Numbered from the stretch's first letter, positions 11,640 to 23,273 are shown. The stretch is DNA of 64,000 nucleotides from Anthonomus grandis grandis (GCF_022605725.1 NC_065555.1:29312774-29376773), one strand, 5' to 3'. Notes: generated by a model not told the origin, from the letters alone. Numbers and translations are program-made.

Positions 11640-11880
11640 AAACAAATTTCTTTGCATCAACCATTAATTTAAGAGGGCTCTTAGGACCATGTTAGCTGAC
11701 TGTCGTTTTTACTCATTGACAGAGTTCTTTAACTGTAGATTTATTGACTAAATTAAGTTAAATTTGTTTCCTTTCATATCTTTGTAATTTTATACTATTT
11801 TTATCAGCATTGTAGTTTTTTTATTGACAATTCTTATACATTGTTATGATGTCGATGGAAATAAATGATTTGATTTGATT
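11640..11880 (+). mobile_element. CR1-like element, C-terminal and 3' UTR fragment
   Basis: The short frame FKRALRTML...FYSLTEFFN followed by a stop is the usual ORF2 C-terminus of the CR1-like copies in this window. The 3' UTR follows and ends in GATTTGATTTGATTG near 11861-11880, a short tandem-repeat tail. It is severely 5'-truncated. Confidence 0.7.
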
Positions 11881-12005
11881 GGGCTTTTGCTATTTTATTT
11901 AAAAGGTAATTTCTGTGTAAAGAGCAGCAATAAGAGTTTTGGAATGGATCTTAATCCATTAACAAATAATCTTTCTCAAAATGTAAATTTTTCAGTAATT
12001 TTGGT

Positions 12006-12720
12006 TCAAAATATGTTTAGTAAGATTTGTTGCTTGTCTAATAGATATATATTTAGTTCCTGAACACTGTAATTCTCAATATTTTCACGGTCTCCAGACT
12101 TAAAAAAAGGTACAGTGTAACTATGTTTCCACAATGATGGAAATACTACAGTATCCAAGGATTTTTTAAAAATTATAAAAAGACGATAAAATACACTGCA
12201 TACCATTTTTATCAGAAAATAATTGGGCACACCATCAGGACCCAAACTAAGTTTAGGTGATAGTTTAAAAATTTTGTCGAAAATTAATCTAATAGATAAA
12301 ACAGGATTAGGGATGGATATAGACATACTCCCGCTGAACTGCTGATTCTCATTGTTGGCCAAACCATTCTTACTTTGACTGTAAACGGTCAAAAAAAATT
12401 GAGCAAAACCTTCAGCTATTTGATCACAACCTATCAATTCACTCTCCCTATAATATATTGAATTTGGTAATCTGTTTAATGCTCTCTTACTATTTAAGTT
12501 ATACCAAAACCGTCTGGGGTCAAATCGAGCAGCTGGTCTAAGTTTGAGATACAGCTATTGTAACAAATATTTGATAAGGTTTTACACCTTGCTCTAAGAT
12601 TTGAAAAATCGTTATAGTCAGCCACACCATTACTGGCCCTCTTTCTTCCATAAGCTCATTGAAATATTTACTAAGGAATTTCCCATTAAGACAAATAAAT
12701 CTAACCCAACAAAATCATGG
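12006..12720 (-). mobile_element. Non-LTR retrotransposon fragment (RT fingers region)
   Basis: Minus-strand frame with a LSLGPDGVPNYFLIKM-type motif, FPSLWKHSYTVPFFKSG and ENY (the equivalent of NYRP), followed by a stop. The right side ends abruptly where the (ATTG)n tail of the neighbouring element starts at about 12722. Confidence 0.8.
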
Positions 12721-13113
12721 ATAACTAATATCAATCAATCAATCAATCAATGCTTTATTATCATAAAATTTAAAATTTTGTCGACAAAGCTATTATTTAA
12801 ATAAATCATACAAACAAAATATACACAAAGACAAAACAAAAAATTACAAATATATAAAAATAAAAAATACAACAAAACATACAAAAAACTTAACAATTTT
12901 ATAAATTGTTTAGGTCACATTTCCTTAAAATCTATAAAATATATATACATTCACTTGTATACAAAGTCGGCAAAAGGCAGTTGTTTACAAAAACATTATT
13001 AGCAAACTACTAATTTGTTTATATAATATACGAATATTATTTATGTACATTATCATAACAACATAAACAAATTTACCAGTGTTTAGGAAGCGCGTGCTTA
13101 AAATTACATAACA

Positions 13114-15188
13114 TTAATTATTAAAAAATTTAAAAAAGTCGTTTACTGTGTATAAGGCTCTCTCCAGCAAGTATGATTTCAGAGCTTTCCGAAATTTGGA
13201 AAAAGTTGTTATTGATTTGATTTCAAATGGGAGATGATTGTGCATTTTTTTTGCATTGTAAAGAATGGATCGTTTAACTAGTTCTGATCGTGGGGTTGGT
13301 AAATAAAGATCGTACTCTGCGTTTCTAAGAGGATAATTGTGAGATGGCCTTTCTGACATATCTGATAAGTGCTTGCGGATTAGGCAGACGGATTCAAATA
13401 TAAATAACGAAGAAAGAGTTAGTATTTTAAATTTTTTAAAATATTCCTGGCAGTGAGTTCTGTAATTTAGTCTTAATGAATAGCGTATAGCTCTCTTTTG
13501 TAGCTTAAATATGCGTTCAAATTGAGTCGCACCACACGTACCCCAAAACGGAAGAGCATATCGGAGGTGCGACTCAAACAGGGCATAATAAACTGTTATA
13601 GCCGTTGCCAAACTTAGCTCCCTGGATACTGATCTCAGAGCAAAACATGCAGAACTTAATTTTTTGGATAAGTAATCGATGTGGATATCCCATTTTAAAG
13701 AGTTGTCTACCATCAGTCCCAAGAACTTTACGGAATCAACGACCTCCATTCTGTTGTTATTAATTACAAAAGGTTGCAACGCACCGCTAAATGATAATAC
13801 CCTAGTTTTTGAGACGTTAAGGCACAAGAGATTTGAATCGCACCACGATTTAATGGTGACTAGGTCACGAGATATGGTTCTACGAAGAGCCACCATATTT
13901 AAGTTGCTCCAAGAAAAACTAGTATCGTCCGCAAAGAGACAAATTTTACCATTTATGTCCAGATTAGCAATATCATTTATAAATAGAAGAAACAAAATAG
14001 GGCCTAGAACTGAGCCCTGAGGTACCCCGCATTCTATTGGCTTGCACGAAGACGTCATCGAATCAACCCTAACAAACTGATTCCTGTTGTTCAGGTATGA
14101 CACTCGAGAGGTGTTCCTCTAATTCCATAGTGCTGCAATTTATTAATTAGGATATTATGGTTTACACAGTCGAAAGCTTTAGAGAAATCACAGAAAATTG
14201 TTGCTGTAGAGAGATAGCTGTTTAGGCTGGAATATATATTATTAAAGAGGGACAACATAGCATCATTGGTGCACTTGTTACTTAATAATCGGAACTGATG
14301 CGGGGTTATAATTTTATATTTAAGCAAAAAGGATAAAAGTCGTTTCTTTACCAGTCTTTCAATAATCTTCGATAATGTTGGGAGAAGTGCAATTGGGCGA
14401 TAGTTCGAACATTGATCCTTCTCGCCCCCTTTATGTAAAGGAATAATAATTGCCGTCTTAAGGCAGCTTGGAAAGATTCCAATTTGAAGAGACATATTAA
14501 TCAAGTTGGTAAGATGGTTTAAAGTGATATCCGGGAGATTTGAAAACATTTTGAGCGTTAGACCATCAGCCTCAGATGAAGATTTGTTTTTAATGTCTTT
14601 TATTGTGCTGCGTAGTTCTTCTAATGCTATGGGTGTAAGAAAGAAATTATGTAAATTCTCATTAGCGAGATATGAGAGAGGATCGTGGGAAGGAGTTACG
14701 GTATTCATGAGATTTTTGGCTACATTTATAAAGTAGTTGTTTAAGTTATCCGGTGAAGTGGGGATTGTGATAGATGGAGAAGCCTTATCCCTTAATTCAT
14801 TAACAATAGACCAAGTTTCCTTACCAACATTTGCAGAATTAGAAATCCTTTTATTGTAATAGAGGTCCTTGGCTGCCTTTATTGTTTTATGGTAAATTTT
14901 TTTGTACAACCTTACGTAATCGTGGAAGAACACACTGTCTGAGAATTTTTTTAAGTGTGATAAGGAGCGTATATTTTTAGAAGACAAGCGTAAGCCTTTA
15001 GTAGACCATGGTTTTTTTTGTTTAATTTTGATGGGTCTAAGAGGAAATGAGTTGGATGCCAAATCAGACAGTGACTTTATAAATCGAGAAAACTCAGTAT
15101 TAACATCATCAGATAGGAAGTCCCAGTCCGTTCTTAGACATAGATTTTTGAAATTTAGGAAATTTTTTTCCCCAAAGATACGGCACAT
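13114..15188 (-). pseudogene. Reverse transcriptase of the CR1-like element
   Basis: Two overlapping frames joined by one frameshift near 14095. Upstream: linker, fingers and the start of the palm (CDFSKAFDCVNHNIL). Downstream: GVPQGSVLGP, catalytic FADD, thumb and the C-terminal YSLR-type region ending near 13114. Length fits a CR1-clade RT. Confidence 0.88.
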
Positions 15189-15204
15189 TTTGCGCGGGAC
15201 TCTT

Positions 15205-15860
15205 TTATTTTTTGTGATTTAGAGAAAATTTAGTTAACACTGCTTCATGATCGGAGAAACCTGAGTTAAAGACAGTTAAATCAACGAGTTCCGGATCAAA
15301 GGTTGATACGACGTAGTCAATGATACTAGAGCTAATTTTGGTTATTCTGGTTGGGGAATTAATATGCATAACCATCCCAAATGAATCAAATATGGACTGA
15401 AGAAATTCCTTAGCAGCACACACACTGGAGAAGTCAATATTAAGATCGCCACACAAGATTAATTTGCTTATTAAGGGCAGGGATTCTAGCAAGCTTAATA
15501 ATTTTTGGCAGAAAATTTGCACGTCCGCGTCAGGTGTTTTGTAAATACAAACTATATAAAGGTCAAGGGTATTATGATAGACGATGGAAAATTCGAATAC
15601 TTTTTCAGATAATAAATTATTAAATTTTGTGACCGCGGAAAAATCGTTGTTAGTGGACATTATCATAGTACCCCCATGAGATAAATTACTTCTATTATAT
15701 CTAGCTAAAGTGGTATAGTTTTTAATAAATACAGGCTCATCAGTCTTTAACCAATGTTCTGTTATGGCAACAATATGTGGAAAGTTTAGCTCTTCCAATA
15801 AAAGATGTAATTCGTCTGTTTTATGTCTTAAAGACTTAATTTTAATGAGGAATAGATTAA
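15205..15860 (-). pseudogene. Endonuclease of the CR1-like element
   Basis: The frame contains KIKSLRHKTDELHLLL, VAITEHWLKTDEP, GGTMIM, LILCGDLNIDF and SGFSDHEAVLTKF, in the order found in CR1-type AP endonucleases. A frameshift separates it from the RT frame just downstream. Confidence 0.88.
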
Positions 15861-15917
15861 GTTTGCTCAGGTCAATTTTTTTAGAGGGTGCTTGATCCTC
15901 TATTCTAGTCGTTTTAT

Positions 15918-16247
15918 TTAAAATTTTTTTGACTTAGTTGGAGAAAAATAATTAGTTTGACCTTCTCTAATTTTCTGGAGCCGTAGGAGTCTTTCTGAAG
16001 AGAAGAAGGATCCAAAGGCGGAGAGGTCTGCTTCAATTTCAGCCGAACCAATACCATAGGCATTATGAAACCGACAGTATAATTTTCTCAGGGAGTCCAT
16101 GTCAGTGGGAAGTCCTTCTGCGGCAAGCATTAGTTTAATGCTAGTTTTCGTGTGCCCTTCAAAGCATGTACTCGTCGGCAGGTCGTGGAGGTATGCCAGG
16201 TAGAGCCTTAGTGATTTTAAAATTGAAGGGTCCCTCAGTCTGGCCAA
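15918..16247 (-). pseudogene. Possible ORF1 C-terminal segment of the CR1-like element
   Basis: A 109-residue frame directly upstream of the endonuclease, in the place of ORF1, with its stop near the ORF2 start. No domain is recognised. The left part of ORF1 is missing, so the copy seems truncated at about 16250. Confidence 0.5.
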
Positions 16248-16251
16248 TAAT

Positions 16252-16649
16252 AAAGAACAACTGATCCTTGTGGTACCTCAAACTTCAGAGACTGTTTTTC
16301 TGAATTGTATTGGTTGAAATGAATATATTGATCTCAATCAGTGAGATAGGATTTAAGGAGCAGGATGGCGACATCTTAAAAATTGTAGAAAGATAATTTT
16401 TGTAAGAGGATGGTATGTGTGACACAATCAAATGCCTTTGAGAGGTCTAAAAATGATGCAAAAGTATCAAGATATTTCTCAAAACCTTCCCAGATATTAA
16501 TAATGAAGTGGTCAATGGCTAAAGTTGTGGACAATATTGGCAATAGATATATAGGGCAATAATTGTTGCAGTCATCAATTAAGACTTTATTTTTGAAGTT
16601 ACCACCTTTGCAGCGGCAAATCGCAAAAATCATAACCTCGTATTTAAAT
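16252..16649 (-). mobile_element. Non-LTR RT fragment (palm), part A of a split copy
   Basis: Minus-strand frame with CKGGNFKNK, NNYCPIYLLPILS, DLSKAFDCVTHTILLQKL and, near 16290, a VPQGSV motif. It continues the fingers encoded at 19310-19735 once the intervening 16650-19309 element is ignored. It is truncated at its 3' side by the element ending at 16250. Confidence 0.75.
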
Positions 16650-16971
16650 TCGCGTCAGTTTTGAAAGCATTACCTCGTATTTGTCAGTTAACCCTTGTTA
16701 GCGACCGTTACTGTTGTTATTCGTGGAAGTGCTTTGTGTTTTTGGCCGGTAAGATGTTTAAAATAGCTAAAATTTTATATCACTTTGAAAATAGTTGTTT
16801 TAAAGTTGTTGTTAGTAGTTTTTGTTTAATTTATTTTATAATAAATATATTTTTTCTTTACCTAAACCACATTTTTTTTCCAGGTAACACTTATGAGGTT
16901 CCACAATTTTTTTTTATTTAAATTGTATTACCACTTACGAGTTGCTGTTTAAGACTACTAATACAATTATA

Positions 16972-17664
16972 ATGTCTAGCCAAGCAAGAAAAATGATGGC
17001 AATGGCTAAAAATCTAAACTCAAATAAATTAAATACAGTAACTAAATGCCTAGGACAAGAAAATGACCTGAACTTGTCAAATATAAGTGATTTTAACAAT
17101 GAGTCTTTACTCGAGCTTGAGTTGGACCAAATTCTAAACCCTGAGGATATTTCTAAACTAATCAATAATGCGGAGGTCGTATTCGAAAGCTATTTAGAGC
17201 CAGTAATTCTTAGCACCTCTCCCAATCAAATGGAAAATATGGAAATCAAAGAAGCTACGATATCAGATCCCATCCTTAAAACAAATTCTATGGAAGCCAG
17301 TTTGGGTGAAAGCGTTACAAATTCATTTACGGATGATGTACCCGAAGAAAACACATTGTCTGATCCTGATTACGACGCCACTATGGAGCCCGATGACCCC
17401 GACTTATCTGAAGAAAGTATGGTCGAAGACAATTCAAATGAAGGACCGCAAGGGCAACTTTCAGAAGAGGATAGCGATTTAGAAGAACAACCTGTAGGTG
17501 AATATGAAAATAGAAAGCGAAAAGGATACAATAAAAGGGCTATTAATAAAAAACTAAGGCTGATAGGCAAAAGCTACATGGAATTCACAAAGCCCAAAAA
17601 TAAAAAAAAATACGTTTTAAAACAAAAATCGCCAGGAAAGAAAAAGAAAGGTGTAAGTGTTTAA
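16972..17664 (+). CDS. N-terminal acidic/basic segment of DUF7869-like protein
   Basis: About 230 residues from MSSQARKMMAMAK. The first half is low in Cys and acidic (SDPDYDATMEPDDPDLSEES), then turns strongly basic (NRKRKGYNKR, KPKNKKKYVLKQK). This resembles the variable N-terminal part of a large insect family with a C-terminal DUF7869-like domain. I do not recognise a specific function. An upstream in-frame ATG lies at 16942. The next coding segment starts within about 15 bases but in another frame. Confidence 0.5.
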   Translation: MSSQARKMMAMAKNLNSNKLNTVTKCLGQENDLNLSNISDFNNESLLELELDQILNPEDISKLINNAEVVFESYLEPVILSTSPNQMENMEIKEATISDPILKTNSMEASLGESVTNSFTDDVPEENTLSDPDYDATMEPDDPDLSEESMVEDNSNEGPQGQLSEEDSDLEEQPVGEYENRKRKGYNKRAINKKLRLIGKSYMEFTKPKNKKKYVLKQKSPGKKKKGVSV

Positions 17665-17675
17665 ACAAAGTAAAA

Positions 17676-19196
17676 GTGAAGGATGCTACAAAAAAATGTT
17701 TTCTTATTTCAAACGAGGATCGAGAAAAGTTATTCAAGAAGTTCTGGGAAGATATGACTTGGGAGCAGCGAAAAGTGTTTGTTGGAAATACTGTCAAAGT
17801 ATGCGATAAAAAGAGGCCGTCGAAACAAATCGATTTATCTTGTAGATCCCAAACACTAAATTATTCTTTTATTATCGGTAATCAATCCATTACTGTTTGT
17901 AAGAAAATGTACTTGAATACCCTTAATCACGGAGAATGGTCCGTACGATACGATCCTGGGCGATGAATTCTGAAAATGGCATGGCTAGTAGCAACCAAAC
18001 CGATATAAGCAGGAGAGAAAAATGAGTTTCTTCAAAATTTAAACAAGCTTCCTTCACATTACTCTCGAAAAGATACCAACATAATGTACTTGGAACAGTC
18101 TTTTCAGTCATGGTCCGATTTATACCGTGTCTACATGGGGCAATGCCAAGAAAAGGGGCAAAATCCAATGTCAATTATTACAATGACTAAACTTGCCGAC
18201 GAAATGAAAATCTCAATATTCCGACCTAGAAAGGACCAATGTGATGTCTGTTTTAAGTATAAGAACGAAAATATAGAAGCGGAAGAATATAAGGAACACA
18301 TTGAGAAAAAAAATCAGCAAGACGTGAAAAGGAAATAGATAAGGAGAAGGCGATAAATGGTGAGTTTCACATGATTACCATGGATGTGCAAGCTGTGAAG
18401 CTATCTCCGCAAATACCAGCTAGCACGTTGTACTATAAACAGAAATTGTCTTGCCATAACTTCACGATTTATAATTTAGTCAACAACCAAGCCGTTTGTT
18501 ATTGGTTTAACGAAACTATTGCCGATGGGCAAGCATCTGTTTACGCTTCCTTTTTAGTAGACTACTTACAAGAGCAACTTTTAACCCAAGAGGCCAAAAG
18601 ACCTATCATTATTTATTCTAATGGCTGTACGGCGCAAAATAGGAATAGTGTGCTCGCTAATGCTCTTTATTTATCACAGAAGCATGATGTTTCAATTACG
18701 CAAAAGTTTTTGGAAAAGGGTCACACTCAGATGTAGTGTGACTCTGTCCATAGTGCTATTGAAACCTGCTTAAAAAACAAAGAAATCTATTTATCAAGTG
18801 ATTATTTAAAAATCACTAAGCAAGCACATATTAAAAATCCCTATTTGGTAAAGAATATACAAGACTTACAAGTTTTTCAAAAACGGCCATAAAGATTTTT
18901 TAAAGTATGCCTCAATTCGGCCTTCAAGAATGAATAATGATAGGGCTATTGTGATCAATATTAGAGCGTTACAATATTGTAATGGGCAAATTTCATTCAA
19001 GGTAAAATTTTCTGACGAACACTTTCACCCCCTTCCCCTAAGACCAAAAAATGTTGACTTTAACAATGTAATATTTCCGCCTCTTTACCAATCGCCTCTT
19101 CCAATTACGAAAAAAAAGTATGATAATTTACAGAGCATTAAGGCTACAATTCCTAAAGATTGTTGGAGTTTTTATGAACAGTTGCCTTACAAGTAA
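17676..19196 (+). pseudogene. DUF7869-like (RNase H-fold transposase-like) protein, broken
   Basis: Segments in several frames: 17676-17966 with REKLFKKFW and VCKKMYLNTL; 18084-18338 with DQCDVCFKYK (Cys pair); 18371-18736 with ITMDVQAVK, IIIYSNGCTAQNRN and FLEKGHTQM; then after a TAG (18734-18736) CDSVHSAIE and a C-terminal part to 19196. From family memory the second motif usually reads SDGC and the third GHTQME. Here the first has N and the second has a stop where E is expected, so at least two likely catalytic positions are lost. The assignment to DUF7869 is from motif memory and needs a profile search. Confidence 0.6.
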
Positions 19197-19309
19197 AAAT
19201 ATTTTGCCAAGAAAAGTTTTGTTAGCTTTTATTTTTCATTTTTTTAATTTAATTTTATTTTTATTAGGTTGCTACATAAAAAATACTATTATAAAAAAAT
19301 TTGTTGTTT

Positions 19310-19735
19310 TTAAATTTAGAAAAAGACCAGAACAGTTTTATTGCTCTCCTGAAAAATTTCCAAAATGTTACTTACAAGGTCCTGCTTTTTGACCCTTGTT
19401 GTGTTAATACCATCTGGATCTTTGCTGCTCCTATTTTTTATTGCTGAGATAGCTAGTATATCAATGTCACTTAACCTAACAGAATGAAACTTAAAAGATG
19501 GTATGTTTTTTGTTGAATTAGAATTTAAGTAGGCTGTAAATGTATGTTGAGAATTTTCAAGTTTATTTATCAAATTTTCAGTTGTAAAACAAAAGTGATT
19601 ATTAAAATTATTTGCATCAAGTTTTGAATTTGGGATAAAGATATCATTTATTGTTTTTTTATTGATATGCTTCCACATAGCTTGTTGAGGGATACTAGAT
19701 TTTTTTATAAGCATTAAGGACATGAATATTTCAAT
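19310..19735 (-). mobile_element. Non-LTR RT fragment (fingers), part B of a split copy
   Basis: Minus-strand frame (19723-19316) with NNFNNHFCFTTENLINKL, ISAIKNRSSKDPDGI and SNILEIFQESN, the region just before the palm. It continues in 16649-16252. The sequence from about 19736 to 19986 is AT-rich with no assignable gene. Confidence 0.72.
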
Positions 19736-19988
19736 TATGCTAAATGCTCTTTAAAGAACTTCATGTTTTGAAATTAGAAATTGTCTTGTTTACAACAGAT
19801 TTATGCAAACTAAGCATTTTGCTTTTGTCCACTTATTGTACACCACTCCTGTGTACATCAACTATTTATGTATGAAGATCTTGCAAAAAATATCTCTCGC
19901 AAGATATATTCTCTAAAAAACTATTAACAGATTTCACTTAAAGCAAAATAAATACTAAATTTGGTAAATTCTTATGTGAGTTTCTCTA

Positions 19989-20273
19989 CAGTGCATTTTT
20001 TTTTATCTCCGGTCATAGGGTTTTATGTGTAATATTTTCAACCCCATGTCAGAACCTGTTCTATTTAATCGATAGGATTAAAACTTGGAACAAGTGAAGT
20101 TTAAGTTAACAGACTTTAAAAAATCCCATTATTTTGCAAAAAAAATTGCGAGAAACCTATTTAAAATATGTTTTTCTGATGAAAAAGTTTACTTTTTCTG
20201 CACCTCGTAACCTTCATTACCTTTACACTTCAAAGCAAGTAGACAAATATCTGACAGTGACACAAAATCATTT
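19989..20273 (+). repeat. Left terminal inverted repeat of the mariner-type element
   Basis: About 285 bp, mirror image of 23712-23995. Starts CAGTGCATTTTTTTTTATC and ends near GACAGTGACACAAAAT. Such length is unusual for mariner elements, which mostly have TIRs of tens of bases. Confidence 0.9.
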
Positions 20274-20329
20274 CCTCAAAATCTCAAAAATATATTTTCA
20301 AAAATCAACAATAAACAAATAAAACCTTT

Positions 20330-20738
20330 TAAATAAATTGTTCAAAGTGACCTCCAAATTGAGCCAAACAAAAGCCCAGACAGTTGTAGAAATGTCTTTT
20401 AACATTTAGGAGCTGCCGGGGAGTAATGGTACGCGAAGCCTCGATAATTCTATTACGAACTTCTTCGATATTGTTGGGTCTGCCTCTAACAATATCAAAC
20501 ACTTTCGATGATAGATAGCCCCAATAAAAGTTATCTAAAGGCGAAAGATCGGGGCTTCGCGCCGGCCATTTAGATGGCCCAAAACGTCCAATCCAGCGTC
20601 CTGGGAACGTGGCTACCCTTTATGAAAAATGGTCCAATTATTCGATCTCCAAGAATTCCTGCCCACACGTTAAGTTTCTGTCTTGTTTGGGTATGCGTTT
20701 CCTGGATGACGTGAAGATTTTCTCGCGCTTAATAAATA
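20330..20738 (-). pseudogene. Mariner-type transposase, C-terminal fragment
   Basis: Minus strand: ENLHVIQETHTQTRQKLNVW, GILGDRIIGPFF, then after a deletion and frameshift FPGRWIGRFGPSKW, PARSPDLSPLDNFYWG and a C-terminal helix region ending in FEQFI. The stretch that normally carries the second catalytic Asp (QDGAPPH-like) is absent. The segment continues upstream at 22926 beyond the nested retrotransposon. Confidence 0.82.
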
Positions 20739-22925
20739 TCTAATAAATCTCTAATAACGCTTAATAATAATCTATACGCTAAAATAAATATCTGCTTTCC
20801 CTTGGTTAGACTTAAATCCAAGAGACGAAAACCATGGATCACCGCGGGACTAAAAACATCTGCCCAAAATTTGCGATGCTTAGCAAAACTTCGCAAATCT
20901 ATTGACAATCAATTCATCAGGTCTTATTTTCAGGATTATCGGAAAATTTATAGGCATCTGATAAAAGTCAGAAAGGAACTGTATTACAATGAGCGCTTAG
21001 ATTCGTCCGGTAACAGACAGAAGGAAAGTTGGTTAATCATTAACGAATGTAGGCAGTCTTCTCGTCGGCGGTTGGTTGAATCGGACTTGGGGCCCGATGA
21101 TTTCAATGACTATTTCTCTAATATTGCTGAGAAGTTACTGGAAGCAGTTCCCAGTGACGGCGATCCATTGCAGTATCTTAATCGGAATGCTATCAACCAA
21201 TCATTCTTTTTCCACCCTGTAGATGCCACCGAGGTCCTTGAAACAATTCAGTGCTTGAAGAATCATAGGTCTTCGGGTTCCGATGGCATCTCTTCACGTC
21301 TGCTGTCACTTCTGCCTGCGAGCGCTTTGGGTGCTTTGGTTTGGGCAGTCAATCAGTCATTTCTTCAGGGCGAGTTCCCATCCTGTTTAAAGGAAGCTAT
21401 GATTATCCCTCTCCATAAGGGTGGTAGCTTGGACCGACCCTCTAACTTCCGTCCCATATCAATTTTGTCTACCCTCTCCAAGGTTCTTGAGTGGCTTGCA
21501 AAAAAGAGAATTGTCTCTTTTTTGACCAAATACAATGTGCTGTCCCCTAATCAGTATGGATTTCAGTCATCTAGGGGCACGCAGGATGCCATTTTCAGAT
21601 TCTTGGAGAATGTGTATCTATCTATGAACTCCAAGGAGGCTGCAGCAGCGGTGTTCTGTGATCTGTCCAAGGCCTTTGATTGTGTGGATCATGGAATACT
21701 GCTGTCAAAGCTTGATTTTTATGGATTTAGGGGAGTGGCTTTGGGGTGGTTGAAGTCATACCTGTCTGGCCGCACACAGAGGGTGGTTGCATCTGGATTT
21801 TCGTCAGGGATAGCACATCTTAAATGTGGTGTACCTCAAGGGTCAGTGTTGGGTCCTATTTTGTTTTTATTATACGTTAATGACTTGAGCTCTCTATCAC
21901 TGCATGGACTAATAGTTCAGTTTGCCGATGATACTACAATTCTGTGGCATAACAAAGATCAAAAAGTAGTCAGATCTCTCATAGTAGAGGACCTTCACAA
22001 AATTAAAGAGTGGTGCATCTGCAATCAGCTTGTATTCAATGTTGATAAGACTTTTGTTCTGGGCTTTAAGTGTAATGTAGAGGGTTTTTTGTTTGATGAG
22101 CAGAGCCCACTACATGGTAGGGATTATTGTCGATTTCTCGGCCTCTTCATTGATGAGAGTTTAAGGTTTGACAACCACGTTTTGGGCCTCGCTGCTAAAC
22201 TTTCTTCTGGTTGTTTTGCAGTCAGGGTTGCCAGGCATGAGTTTGGGGGGTTGTTTGCTCGTTCAGTTTATTTTGCCTTAATAGACTCTCATATCCGTTA
22301 TGGGTTGCCATTTTGGGGATTGTGCTCCAAGGGACTCCTTAACATAATTTTTACTATTCAGAAAAAAGCATTAAGGTATCTGTGTGGTGTTGGTCTGAGA
22401 GTCTCTTGTAAACCTCTTTTTGTAGCTGAAAGAATTTTAACAGTTTTCTCACTCTTTATATTGGAAACTGCAACACTCATACATAAGTCCGTAAGTCCAC
22501 CATCCTGCACCAGTCATAATACTCGTCAAGTGGGCAACTTATCTCTTCCGATCCCCACCTCCTCACTTACGAGAAACTCTCTTATATTTATTAGTCGTAA
22601 AATATTTAATCATGTTCCTTTTTCGATTAGGACTGTTACAGACCTTAAAAAGTTTAGGAGAGAACTAAAGAAATTAATCTTACCAAAAGCTTACTACAGC
22701 ATTGAAGAGTATTTTAACGATTCATTTTAATATTTAAAATTATTTGGTTTTGTCTTTGTTTCTATAAAATATGCTTCTATGTAGAATCAAAATCGATTCT
22801 GTATTCTGTCTTTGTCCTGTATAACCATAAAATACTTGTATTATAAATTCTAGGATTAGGAAGCTTTTAGCATAAGTTTGTAAACTTGGCAAATAAAGTA
22901 TATTTTGACTTTGACTTTGACTTTA
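20739..22925 (+). mobile_element. 5'-truncated CR1-like non-LTR element nested in the mariner element
   Basis: It interrupts the mariner-type transposase. It has an open 642-codon RT frame, a 3' UTR and a tail of about three TTTGAC repeats (22903-22924). The endonuclease is missing, as expected for incomplete target-primed reverse transcription. The exact 5' junction near 20735-20760 is uncertain because it is AT-rich (several AATAAATATC repeats). Confidence 0.88.
20802..22730 (+). CDS. Reverse transcriptase of CR1-like element (open frame, no endonuclease)
   Basis: 642 codons without stop. Motifs in order: KPWITAGLKTSAQNL (linker), SSGSDGISSRLL, NFRPISILSTLSKVLEWL, GFQSSRGTQDAIF, FCDLSKAFDCVDHGIL, CGVPQGSVLGPILFLLYVND, QFADDTTILW (catalytic FADD), thumb and the C-terminal YYSIEEYFND. 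The ATG used is simply the first in the truncated copy. It lacks its own promoter region, so expression is not expected. Confidence 0.88.
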   Translation: MVRLKSKRRKPWITAGLKTSAQNLRCLAKLRKSIDNQFIRSYFQDYRKIYRHLIKVRKELYYNERLDSSGNRQKESWLIINECRQSSRRRLVESDLGPDDFNDYFSNIAEKLLEAVPSDGDPLQYLNRNAINQSFFFHPVDATEVLETIQCLKNHRSSGSDGISSRLLSLLPASALGALVWAVNQSFLQGEFPSCLKEAMIIPLHKGGSLDRPSNFRPISILSTLSKVLEWLAKKRIVSFLTKYNVLSPNQYGFQSSRGTQDAIFRFLENVYLSMNSKEAAAAVFCDLSKAFDCVDHGILLSKLDFYGFRGVALGWLKSYLSGRTQRVVASGFSSGIAHLKCGVPQGSVLGPILFLLYVNDLSSLSLHGLIVQFADDTTILWHNKDQKVVRSLIVEDLHKIKEWCICNQLVFNVDKTFVLGFKCNVEGFLFDEQSPLHGRDYCRFLGLFIDESLRFDNHVLGLAAKLSSGCFAVRVARHEFGGLFARSVYFALIDSHIRYGLPFWGLCSKGLLNIIFTIQKKALRYLCGVGLRVSCKPLFVAERILTVFSLFILETATLIHKSVSPPSCTSHNTRQVGNLSLPIPTSSLTRNSLIFISRKIFNHVPFSIRTVTDLKKFRRELKKLILPKAYYSIEEYFNDSF

Positions 22926-23273
22926 TATTCGAGTATTTTGTTTGTTGACTGTACCATTTGTACAGAAAGTACTTTCGTCTGAAAATAGTATTTTGTTTGT
23001 AATTGTGGGGTCGTTGTTAATTCGTTCCATCCACTGTTCACAAAACTGCATTCTAAGAAAATAATCAGTAGGCAAGAGTTCTTGAACATTTCTAACTTTA
23101 AAAGATTTGTATTTTTCTTTTCTGATTGCCTTATAGCAACTACTCCTACCTTTTCCGGTAACTTCAGCAAACTGAGTAAGACTATTTGTTGGATTTTCTT
23201 CAATGGCCAAGGATACCTCCATTTTAAATTCTTCGTCTACTACAGTTTCGGTTCTTTTTCGTTTTAAGTGAGT
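22926..23273 (-). pseudogene. Mariner-type transposase, HTH and first catalytic Asp fragment
   Basis: Minus-strand frame KRKRTETVVDEEFKMEVSLA then TQFAEVTGKGRSSCYKAIRK (paired-like helix-turn-helix) and KILFSDESTF, the first catalytic Asp. It stops where the nested CR1-like element begins (TTTATATTCGAG). Confidence 0.82.

Larger units (their letters stand above)
12722..16250 (-). mobile_element. CR1-like non-LTR retrotransposon with (ATTG)n tail
   Basis: Order on the minus strand: C-terminal piece of ORF1 (16247-15918), endonuclease (about 15860-15205, motifs AITEHWL, CGDLNIDF, SGFSDHEAV), RT (15188-14091 and 14103-13114, motifs ALLPTLSKIIERL, FCDFSKAFDCVNH, CGVPQGSVLGPILFLLFIND, LFADDTS), 3' UTR, AATAAAGC signal and an ATTG tandem tail at 12722-12756. 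Two frameshifts (near 15200 and 14095) are the only obvious lesions. It lies in Vps13D intron 1. Confidence 0.9.
16650..19309 (+). mobile_element. Insert carrying a DUF7869-like transposon-derived gene
   Basis: It separates two consecutive parts of one minus-strand RT. TTTAAATT occurs at both borders (about 16642-16649 and 19310-19317), consistent with an 8-bp target duplication, though this is AT-rich sequence. No clear TIRs were read. The coding content is described in the next entries. The boundary positions are inferred from where the RT reading stops and resumes. Confidence 0.5.
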
